From NCBI GenBank assembly GCA_035048485.1, contig CM068580.1:40661585-40725584 (forward strand): a stretch of DNA of 64,000 bases, written 5' to 3'. The translations under genes and the position numbers were made by a program. The stretch is from Pteria penguin. Lineage: Eukaryota; Mollusca; Bivalvia; Pterioida; Pteriidae. Within the stretch, counting starts at the first letter, position 1; each line of letters begins with the position of its first letter. Under the pieces are notes generated by a model, which saw nothing but the letters and a program-made list of their open reading frames with translations, searched no databases and was not told where the DNA came from. Of this stretch, positions 11,862-21,420 are shown piece by piece.

Positions 11862-13685
11862 TTGGGGTATATGCCCCGATTTGCACCTAGCATTGCAGTG
11901 AACATGGCAAAAGAATACACAACAGCCAATGACATATGGATTGACTTTAGAGGATCCATATCAACTATAGTAGAAGACGCCATTCCCACAAAGGTAAGTA
12001 GGAGCCGATATTCAAATCCATTGATGACAACAAAGGTCATACGCCTACTACATCAACGCCAGAAAGCCTTCAAGAATGCACGGCACACAAAGAACCCTAA
12101 GGACCAGGCCCTTTATCGACAACTCAAGGCAACAGCACTGAGGGAAATGAGGACAGCTCATGATGAGTTCATAGACCATTCAGTATGGGGAGAGATGCAG
12201 AACAACAGCAAAAGATTCTGGTCATACTTGAAGGGCAAACGTCAGGAATCACAAGGAGTAGCCCAACTGAAGAAGACAGATGGACTCTTCTACACTGATA
12301 CTGAATCCAAAGCGGAAATACTCCAGCAATTTCATTCTGTCTATTTCAAGGAAGATATCACATGGATGCAAAACAAAGGTGCAAGACCTTATCCAGCGAT
12401 GCCTTCAATCCAAGTCAGCCAAGCAGGAGTCCACAAGTTACTCAAGAACATCGACTCCCACAAAGCAACAGGACCAGATGGAATCCAAGCCAGGCTTCTA
12501 CATCAGTATGCAGACCAAATTGCTCCAGCATTGACCAAAGTCTTCCAGATCTCATTGGATTCAGGCAACATTCCAGACGACTGGCGATCAGCTTCTATTG
12601 TTCCAGTATACAAGAAAGGTGATAAGCATCAGGCCTCCAACTACAGACCAGTCTCCCTGACCTCCATCTCCTGTAGATTACTGGAACACATCATCCACAG
12701 CCAGGTAATGGACCACTTCAACCAGCACTCTATCCTCAGCAACAGTCAACATGGCTTCAGATCCAAGAATACCTGAGAAACTCAGCTAGCCATCACCATA
12801 GACAGTATTGCCCACACTTTAGACCAGGGAGGCCAAGTTGACATTGTTGTCAACAACACAGAGGACAGCAAGACCGTACAGCACTCGAGAAATGGGAAGA
12901 AGAGGTGCAGATGTCCTTCCACCCGCAAAAGTGTGTGGTCATACATGTCTCATCAAAGCGGAAAACAATCAGTGCAGACTACAGACTACACAGCCATAAG
13001 TTAGAAGTAGTAGACTCGAGCAAGTACCTGGGTGTTACAATCAGCAGCAACATGAAGTGGAACAAGCACACTGATGCCAACACAGCGAAAGTCAATAGGA
13101 CTCTAGGCCTCCTAAAGTGAAATTTCCGAGGTTGCAGTACATCAGCACGGGTCAGAGTCTACACTACGGAGCCATTGTAAGTCCAACGCTGGAGTATTCT
13201 GCCTCCATATGGGACCCTCACACTAGTGGACAGATCAACCAGATAGAGAAAGTCCAACGTAGAGTGACACAATTCGCTACAAGGAACTACTGGGATAGGA
13301 AAGCAGGCAGCGTCACCAACATGGTCAACTCCCTGGGATGGGAACCGCTACAGATCAGAAGAGTAAAGATCCGCCTTCTATTGCTATTCAAGATCCAGCA
13401 CAATCTAGTGGCATTTCCAGCAGAAAAATACCTAAATTCTTATCAAGACAGACACCAGGAAAAGAGGACAACATACCTTTCACATCTCAACAACGAAAAA
13501 GGATGTATACCGGTTCTCCTTCTTCCCGCGTACCATCAGGGTTTGGAACAGACTTCCATCAGCAATGTCAATAACATCAGCATGTTCCTTGGAGGACTAC
13601 CGGACTGCAGTGGGCAACATACCACCTGCCCACTTCAGCTTAGGATGAGGATCAAAGATTTTAACTTTTTAACTGTATCATATAG
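11862..13685 (+). pseudogene. Dead non-LTR retrotransposon (LINE), reverse transcriptase remnant
   Basis: A 5'-truncated LINE lacking the endonuclease. The first open part (to a stop at 12774-12776) carries the reverse-transcriptase fingers: SHKATGPDGI, then SIVPVYKKGDKHQASNYRPV and HGFRSKNT. At about 12846-12855 the frame jumps from a QVDIVV segment straight to NNTEDSKT. The whole palm with the FADD-type catalytic motif has therefore been deleted. The 3' portion (12905-13120 and 13117-13640, different frames) keeps KYLGVTISSNMKW, ASIWDPH and VQRRVTQFATRNY, typical of the thumb and C-terminal domains of Jockey/CR1-like LINEs. A stop, a frameshift and the deletion leave it inactive. The 3' end is split by the hAT-like element and resumes at 15330. 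Confidence 0.85.
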
Positions 13686-15321
13686 CAGGGATCTCGTTAA
13701 CGCGTGTATTTGCGTCCCTGACGCGTCCAAATCGGCAGGGACGCATGATTTTCAAAAGTGGTGAGTCCCTGGGACGCGTCTGTGTTACCCCCGTACGCGG
13801 CTAATAAATTTATGACATTGTGCTGTGTCGCCGAGTAAGCCGTGTATTAATTGATTTATATTAACCGCGGGAGATAACGCTTCGGGCAGTCCGTCGGCGG
13901 CAGTATATAAAGTGTCCACTCGACCCTATTACATGCCCACGATGCCGCTGGCGGACACACTAATCGTAGATTTAACAGTGAATAAGGGTGAATTAAAGAC
14001 CTCATTGTACATGTATAGGCGGGAATTTCAGAAATCTATCACAAATTTAATACCAAACTAAATGTATAAAATGGTATGTTGATTCAAACGCCACTTCATT
14101 GCATATTTAAAAAAAAATTACGAGTCTTTGTTTTCATAGTTAGTTTCACTAGTGATGAAAATCTGTAAGAAATTGCTATATCTTTATGCAACTGTTATCA
14201 TGTTTTCCATATCCTGGATTGTCACTGTCTAATCGGCACACGCTGGACAAAAAGGATTGAATGTGTTGACATTTCAGGGTCATCTATACAAGATGATTTG
14301 ATTTACGAGTTATAGTTGATAGGGGGTCTAGAGAATCTCAGAGTGGTGGACAAAAGCATGTGTTTAGCCATCAGAATAGGTAATGATTTATTTGAACCTC
14401 AAATTGCCTTACTATTAATAAGTTCAACGCACTTAAATATTTTAATGATACTTAAAGACTTCGGCGGTTTGTATGGGTCATTAAATTTAGCAATTACTGC
14501 AACGACAGCTTGGTTTAAACATAATTTGGGTTACAATCGGTAAATTTATTAATGCCAACATGCCTGCTGACCACTCATTCCTTACATATGGCGACGAGGT
14601 CCTCAACTCACTGATCAACAACCCAACCCACCTACCCACCAAGCTGATGCGGATCCAGCAAGCCGGACCACCACTCTGTGAATTCAACACTGAGAAATCC
14701 CTGAAGTTCATGGATATGCATAGCCATAGGAAGTGAACAATGTGCTATGATATGATGTGATTTGATTATTATATGTATATAATGTATAATATAATATATG
14801 ATAGTGCTTGATTTTCCATAGGAATTATTTGTAGTGCTTAGACCTTAAAACTTCTTTTGCTATATATGATACAGTGCTTGACAGTTTATAAGATGATTGA
14901 TAAATTATCATTTTATGTGATTGTTACAAAGAAACAAATAAATAATTAATCAAAGGAATCTTTTCATTTTATGCCAAGTGCTTAGCAGTCTGTTAGGGTG
15001 GTGTCACACTTATGTTGAAGGTAACCGAAGAGATATTGTAGAACACATTGAATTTTGAACACATCATGTGAACATTATCTGCTTTTCATGCTTAAACAAC
15101 AAAACTATCAAATTTATTGACATTTAATTCGATTAATTAGCATGAAAGACAGATAATATGCACATACACCTATCAAGACACAAAAAAAACTATATATATT
15201 GAAGTTTACTTCGGGACTCATCATTTTTAGATTGGGACTCACCAAATTTTGGTGGGACTCACTATTTTCAAAAGTGGTGAGTCCCAGGACTCACCATTTC
15301 AGAACCCTAGTGAGAACCCTG
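13686..15321. mobile_element. hAT-like DNA element, 1.6 kb, with 8-bp target duplication
   Basis: The ends are CAGGGATCTCG (13686) and the inverse of CAGGGTTCTCAC (15321). Both are flanked by the identical octamer TCATATAG (13678-13685 and 15322-15329), the target size of hAT transposons. Subterminal GTGAGTCCC/GGGACTCAC words repeat at both ends. Inside, 14560-14736 looks coding on the plus strand (ADHSFLTYGDEVLN, ending MHSHRK) with base use unlike the AT-rich surroundings. It may be the tail of a transposase or a captured exon; I do not recognise it. Confidence 0.8.
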
Positions 15322-15361
15322 TCATATAGCCCTGTGACGCTTTTATCTTGACTGCCACATG

Positions 15362-15410
15362 AAGTTTAACTCAACTTTTGAGTACACTTCATATTGGAAG
15401 AAGAAGATAC
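15362..15410. repeat. Small hairpin element, copy 1
   Basis: GAAGTTTAACTCAAC followed by TTTTGAGTACACTTC forms a near-palindrome. The same unit in the opposite direction sits inside the SINE at 16367-16431, so it is a dispersed mini-element and not a chance hairpin. Confidence 0.6.
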
Positions 15411-15627
15411 CCAACCCGTTTAATATGACAACTATTTTATTTACTATAATCATTGTTATTTTAAATCTCCAGTCTCGTGTTTTCCTTTATAATACACGTA
15501 GACTCCTAATTCTACCGTGGGCTGGAGCGACTTGATACGAATAACTAAGTGACATGTTACGAGTATACATGTAGCACTATCGAGACAATAACTTACATTG
15601 GAGCAGGTTCTAAGTTCCAATTCGGCC

Positions 15628-15964
15628 AAAGGCCTAGTGGTATCGCGTCGGACTCTAGTTACGACTACAACGGAAGAGCTATTTCGTCCCGTCTCTTCGA
15701 CAAAATAGCTCTTCCGTTGCAGTCGTAACAAGTCGGACTCCTGATCAGGAGGCCAGGGTTCGAGTCCCGCTCTGGTCATGCCGGTGTCATGTCTTTCGGA
15801 TGAGACGGTAAAAACCAAGGCCCCTTGTCGTGGTATGCATGGCACGTTAAAGGTTTCTCACTGCTTCAGGTGAGTTCGTTGCAAAGGTCAAAATTTGAAT
15901 GCCACCATATACGTGAAATATTTGTGGTGTGACGTAAAACAAAATTCAATCAATCAATTATCAA
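15628..15964 (+). mobile_element. tRNA-derived SINE (family A), nearly full length
   Basis: Starts with the A-box-like GGCCTAGTGGTATCGCG, then the B-box-like GGGTTCGAGTCCC, TGTCTTTCGGATGAGACGGT, the CATGGCACGTTAAAGG block and a CAATCAATCAATTA tail. The flanks CCAATTCGGCC (15617-15627) and CCAACTCGGCC (15965-15975) are a probable target duplication. The tRNA part is interrupted by a 76-bp MITE (15656-15731). It lies in the presumed CENPK intron 1. Confidence 0.85.
15656..15731. mobile_element. 76-bp hairpin MITE inside the SINE, 9-bp target duplication
   Basis: The insert is an almost perfect hairpin (GTTACGACTACAACGG on one side, CCGTTGCAGTCGTAAC on the other). It is flanked by GTCGGACTC at 15647-15655 and 15732-15740. 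Removing the insert and one copy restores the normal SINE sequence GCGTCGGACTCCTGATC. A 9-bp duplication is typical of Mutator-like elements; the family call is inference. Confidence 0.85.
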
Positions 15965-16022
15965 CCAACTCGGCCAACTGTCAAATTTTACTTACTTCAA
16001 TTTCAATTGTAAAAATAACTAC

Positions 16023-16072
16023 CTGGTTTCATTACTGCCATCTCCTGCATTGGTATCTGATTCTTGAATCAT
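16023..16072 (-). CDS. CENPK: Candidate first coding exon of CENPK
   Basis: On the minus strand an ATG at 16072-16070 opens MIQESDTNAGDGSNET and stops in phase at a CAG|GTAGTT donor (16023/16022). The acidic, polar start with M.QE.D resembles the beginning of vertebrate CENP-K, and the minus strand position upstream of the confident exon fits. The exon is only 16 codons plus 2 bases, the start context is weak and the linking exons were not found, so this is tentative. A short upstream ATG frame starting near 16118 would act as a uORF. Confidence 0.4.
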
Positions 16073-16262
16073 CTGTCTGTTTAATCATTTACAATTTTTC
16101 TCTATCAGAATTCAACATGATCCCTATTTTATTTACATACAAATAAATTTTCGCGGTCCGGCGTTTCAGTTTAGAAACCGGAAGTTGACATTAAATTAAT
16201 ATTTAGAATTCAGATTTGCAATAAAAGAAAAAGAATTTTACTATCTTTAGGTTTTTCCATTT
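16073..16262. promoter_or_regulatory. Possible shared CENPK/EIF2S1 promoter with an ETS site
   Basis: Between the candidate CENPK start and a plus-strand SINE lies a short region with several CpGs (TTTCGCGGTCCGGCG at 16150-16164) and ACCGGAAGT near 16177. The latter is the ETS/GABP consensus common in housekeeping promoters. EIF2S1 needs a non-coding first exon upstream of 21395, because its coding exon starts at a splice acceptor; this is the nearest promoter-like block I see. The divergent arrangement is inference. Confidence 0.3.
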
Positions 16263-16274
16263 AGTGAGAGGTGA

Positions 16275-16612
16275 TTGATTGATTGAGTATTGTTTTACGT
16301 CACTCCACAATTATTTCACGTATATGGTGACGCCACCTGTCTGATTTATTGCACACAAATTTAGACCTTTCTTCTTCCAATACGAAGTGTACTCAAAAGT
16401 TGAGCGTTATACTTCATATATTATACTTCTTTGCAACGGGCCCACCCGAAGCAGCGAGGGATCTTTTACGTGCCACGCCTACCGTGACACGGGACCTCGG
16501 TTTTTACTGTCTAATCCGAAAGACAGAACGCCGGTGTGCCCAGTTCGGGAGTCGAAGCTGGGACCTCTCGATCATGAGCCGAGCACCTTTTCCACTGGGC
16601 TACACCGGCTTC
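16275..16612 (-). mobile_element. tRNA-derived SINE (family A) with a mini-element inserted
   Basis: Complete minus-strand copy: it begins at the tail (TTGATTGAGTATTG on plus) and ends at the tRNA head (CACTGGGCTACACCGGCT). The perfect 12-bp duplication AGTGAGAGGTGA flanks it at 16263-16274 and 16613-16624. About 65 bp at 16367-16431 is extra compared with other copies and matches the hairpin element at 15362-15410 in the opposite orientation. Confidence 0.9.
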
Positions 16613-16624
16613 AGTGAGAGGTGA

Positions 16625-18949
16625 AACCAGAGTTATAGACTATAGTCTATGTCTCTGGTGAAACAATGATTTTTTAAAATTTAGCATTGATTTGTTTAAA
16701 TGTTTATTTAGAAATATAACGCGTAAAAATTTAATATATGATTGATATCTATCCTCTTATGCGACTTTGTAGGTCTTGTGATAATTTTGTAATTATGTAA
16801 AAAAAATCTAAAGATAACAAGGACTACCTTGTGGGTCACGCACTCTGTGGATGTTAATTTCATTCCTAGGAATTTGTAGCCGATCCATTGATTGGCTAAA
16901 AATTAGAGCTCACCAGAAAATGACCCTTTACGGAGTTTCGCCAGATCTTTATCCGAAATGGGACAAATAGAGAAGCGAAATAAAGATATGGTTTTAATCA
17001 GATTGGCTTTTATGGTGAATGGGAAGTTGGGCCAACTCACCAAAACAAAAAGTTACCTCAGCTGACCGTTTTAAGGCAGCACTCAAGTGCATTATCCCCT
17101 TTGACTTTGTTAACTTTGTTAACAAAGAAAACGTTCAAAATATGTATGGGCTTTCCGATCAAATATTTTGTAATGTATTTTTGTGTGCTTTTCTTGTTCG
17201 CCACAATGTCGCATGGCCATGGTGAGTAGGACATGTTGAAAATACAGAAAATATAAAGTACGAAAGAAATTCGTGCCGTAGGCACTACTGCATTCATACA
17301 AACGCACTGCATCACTCTGACCCCTTGGATCAGGATGGCATTGCCAGAAATATTACCGTTTTGCTAATTTACATATTCGCCTTATAATTCACAATAGTTA
17401 ATGGCGTAAAACAGGATTATGTAGTGAAAAATTAAGGAACTTACAATAACACGCCTCGTATCTAGAATTTCGAAAGGGGATATGATACACTCACCTATTG
17501 ACTAATGTGTAATCCAAAAATCAACTAAAAGTATACTTAATCCTTTGTTCCCACAGAATATGAGAATTCAAAGCGCAATTTACTATATCTTCAATATATA
17601 AAACTTGGGGAAAAAGCAAAAAAATGCAGTGAAAGGCCTGTTTCGAGCGGTCAAAGCAAGGCTTCTGCTATACATATCGGAAATACTCAAAGTTATTTAT
17701 AGACATTATACCATAAATGACCCGTAGTGAAAAAGTCGAAACTTTGATTCATTTTCTGAAGGTTCCTGGCTTTTTTGAAAATTACTAATTCACCCTTGGA
17801 AGCGTCGTTTCCCTAAATTCTAAAAGTTTTGATTCAAAGTTCAGGATTTCAATGATTTTAGCATTTATGGCTATGACTTGCGATATAAATAGACACTATA
17901 GTTTTCGAGTCAATTTGTTGTAGCTTAGTTCGTACCAAACTCAGACATTTTGCCCACATTTTTCATTACTTGCAAGTCTGACATTAACACGACGGCAGTT
18001 TCTTGTATACATGATGTCGTCATATGGGCTATGATGTCATTAAATCGTCATGAATATTGATCATGACGTAAAAACTCATGAATAATAATATCGAACAGAT
18101 TTCTGGTTATGAGACACAAGTGTCTGGGAGGAGTGAGCATAGCCACACCCATCGGCCATAAATGTTTTAAACATAACATTTGTCAACACTCCACATATGA
18201 ATGCAAACGTAGACTTATAACAATAAAGTAACTATCAAAGCTGAACAAATCGTACGATAATATTAATTCAAAATATAATGCTCAGCGAGGAACTTTCCTA
18301 CAAGCTCAATACTGTCAATGGTATGACGATGTAAAAATTTTGTGACATATGTCACTATAGTGCTCACAACCGTCTTCCACGATATCGATCCCTTGCAATA
18401 AGAAATGAGACCAAGTGCAAAGGAGCATTAGTGGTCAAAGATTATCATCTTTCATTGGAAGAAAAGCTTCATGAGCAAATCTAGATGTACACTTTGAAGT
18501 CAATAAACTTTGAAAAAGATTGGATAGCAAGTTGCAGACTGAACCCCCCCCCCCCCCTTCTCTCTCTCTCTCTCAACATTTTATTATGCCTGTATAGATA
18601 GTTTTCGAATGCATAAAATTTAAGTGGAGTTACTTCCCTTTTCCGCCACATTGCCGTTGGAGGTATATGACTGAATAATTGTGCATAAATCAACTAAATT
18701 GTGCAAGGAATTTCTCCAAACTAAGGATGCTTCTTGATGTTTTGCAATTGTTATGCAAAAATAAGCTATTAAACAATGTCAAAATGTTTTCAGAGGAGTA
18801 AAATATAAATAACTTTCTCAAATTAATTCAATATAATTGGTATGAATATAAAGCCAAACAAAAATTATTGAATTGCTCAAAAGAATTGGCATTTTGGAGT
18901 TTATATGTGTTATATGTATATCCGTGGTCTGTTAACATGGAAAACGTCT
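16625..18949. other. No gene recognised; probable 5' intron of EIF2S1
   Basis: A short palindrome GACTATAGTC lies just right of the SINE (about 16640-16650). A poly-C then CT-repeat tract occupies 18544-18574. The rest shows no domain-bearing frame on either strand and no second SINE. If EIF2S1 starts near 16.2 kb this is its first intron. Confidence 0.4.
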
Positions 18950-19096
18950 CAGTAGCGGATCCAGAATTTCCGAAAGGGAGGGGGGCACACATGTATGAGC
19001 TAAACTACCAAGCCATTTTTGGTGCCAAATCTGGAGTTGTACTGGTAAATATGTGGCGAAAAGGGGGAAGCTTGTCCCCTTCTAAATCCGTCACTG
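18950..19096. mobile_element. MITE with CAGTRGCGGAT ends, copy 1
   Basis: The left end CAGTAGCGGATCCAG and right end AAATCCGTCACTG are inverted, and the pentamer CGTCT flanks both (5-bp direct repeat). The interior GTGCCAAATCTGGAG and ATATGTGGCG match the copy at 43363-43527. Partial copies are at about 23690-23750 and 44405-44460. No coding capacity. Confidence 0.7.
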
Positions 19097-21394
19097 CGTC
19101 TGAGAATTGTACCATACTTTCTCACCATCGAAAATAAAACAGTTTCTTAGTTTTTATTGTGGGCCTTTGCATTTGCGGATAAGAAGGAACGGAGGAGAGC
19201 CCCCTAAATTACAATATCTACTCGACTTCTCTGGTCATTTTGTCTAGGTTTTGGGACTTAAGCCCTAGCCGCGTACCCTTTTCTTGACTGAAAAGCATTC
19301 AAGGCAGGTCGCAACCTCCGTTGCATACTGAATAACTATAGATCAACCTATAGATGCTGAATACGTACTGTCCACTAGAGGTTTTGTACATATTGGAGGA
19401 AACTCTGTCAGATCTATTAGAATATCAAATCTGACACAGCTGATTGACGAAATCTACCACTGGTATACATCGATCAAGAATAACAGCCGGGTATGGAAAA
19501 GACGTGAATAACATCGCAAAAGCTTTTGATTACACAACAGCTGCGGTAACGGGATAAGACTGTGAAATTCTGCATTGTCAAGGCTATTTGATTTCAGCTT
19601 CCTCTTCAAAGAGTCTATCCTGCACCTACTGGGGGCAAAATAACCCTCACCTGACTGACTTGTTCTTATATTTTCGTTTTGTACATATATATCATTTTGA
19701 AAATTATAATATCTGTGATAGCTGATGAAACACATGTGTGTAAAGTAATTCTAGATAATAGCGCAGTGTACACTTTTTAATTTCTTGCAAATTATTAACT
19801 TTAAACGATTGAATATTTGCATCGTATCACCATTATTTGCTGTTATGTATTCTACTTGTGAAGATGGTCATAAATTCGAATTTCCTCTGACAACATATTG
19901 ACATGACTATGTGGATTGTCAGGTTTCTGTTTGAAAATAATACATGAATGTAATAAGTGGGTACTAGTAAATGGAGTCAAAGAAGTGCCAGAGAGACATT
20001 TGTTAAAATAACTGGAACAGTATAATGTTATGATGCCTTAAATTATTTAGGTGTTAATTTTTGTTCTGTCCCAACTGCATGCCATATGTGAACAGTGTAA
20101 ATTTTAGTTTCAGAAGGCATTAATTGCTTTATATTGTACATTTGGATAATTAAAAAAAAGTTCTGTTTTAATCAGATTATTAAGGTATAAGAAAATTCAT
20201 GATATTGCAAGCAACCTTATCGGCTTATGAATCTGAACAGCATTCAGAATGTCTTTGTGTAAGATAAAGTCTTAGGTCTTTAGAGGAACAGATGTTAGAC
20301 AAAAGGCCACTATGATCATTAATCTAGTTATATTTTAAGTACTTAATCTGTTCATTTTATCACACGAAATATTGAAATATCTCCGAGTGCCTTGCCATGA
20401 TTGCAAAACTTGTTGGGCTTTATTTAAAACTAAGATATTCCCAATTTTACATGATGTAAGGGACAGCACCAGACAAATGAAGGTTTGCCACTCAGATTTG
20501 TGTCATTTCACTGTGACGTCACAATCCTAGCAATAACTTCATAATGAAAATTCTGTAAGAAATGGTTTGTCTGATATTAGGCTCCTTGCATGATTCAAAA
20601 TTGGGAAAAGCTCTATTGTAACATATGATGAAATCAGTTGTAATAATTAACTGATGAAATATTATTCACTTTTTACAGGCATTGATGAAATATTGTTCAA
20701 TTTTTAAAAGGATTTAACTTCTATGGTGATGATAGTAATTTGTGTCTGTTGCCATTATTTTGGAACACAACACAGGAATTAGACATTTATTGTTTATATT
20801 TTTTTTTGCGGTTATGCAGAGTATATACTCTTTAGACAGAGACAAAAGCTAAAATCCTATTTTTAGTAATGCCGGGTAATTATTGTTTTACTCACTCTAC
20901 AAAAATGTGCATTCAGAGACGTACATACCAGATACTTGTACTCCACTGTTAGTGTTACTATGTAGTATGAATGTCTCTGCTCCACTTCTGTTTTCCATAT
21001 TGAAAATGCATTAGATACTGTTTGTAAAAAAAAAAAACGATATATGATAATTTGTAGCTATATGTAAGTAACTGTAAAGAGTATGTACATTTTGTACATT
21101 TAATTATCAAATAACAAATTTCCTTAGTTTCAGTCAAAGAAGATACGTGTCTTAAACAATCCATTTATTTATGTAGTGATGTACTTTTGCAGTGGCTACA
21201 TGTATATAAAATTCAAGAATTTAATCAAAATACTAATATGTCAACAGTTAGAAATCTTTCTTTGTCTAGTAGATTTTTGTTCATGCTAGTAAAATCCGTA
21301 CTAGCTCTACTAGTTGATGGTGCAGTAAAATGTTTCCAAAAAACTGTAATACAATATCAAACTTCAAAGTAACCATTTCTGTGTCTTATTTCAG
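19097..21394. other. No gene recognised; region before the EIF2S1 start exon
   Basis: AT-rich sequence ending in a TTATTTCAG acceptor at 21386-21394. I see no SINE, tandem array or coding exon. A short non-coding EIF2S1 exon could hide here. Confidence 0.35.
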
Positions 21395-21420
21395 AATTGT
21401 TTCCAACAATTAGAAACAAA

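Larger units (their letters stand above)
8614..16022 (-). other. CENPK: Presumed CENPK intron region filled with repeats
   Basis: If the first coding exon proposed at 16023-16072 is right, this is one or more CENPK introns. It holds SINE, tandem-array, fold-back, LINE and hAT-like sequence, listed separately. I looked on the minus strand for the missing coiled-coil exons (roughly 70-90 residues in vertebrates) and did not find a convincing one. They may be short and diverged, or lost in this assembly. Confidence 0.4.

Noticed and set aside
15456..15845. 129-codon open frame on the minus strand
   Set aside because: It runs antisense through the SINE and its hairpin insert; related frames occur antisense in the SINE at 29.5-29.8 kb. 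It is repeat sequence, not a gene.
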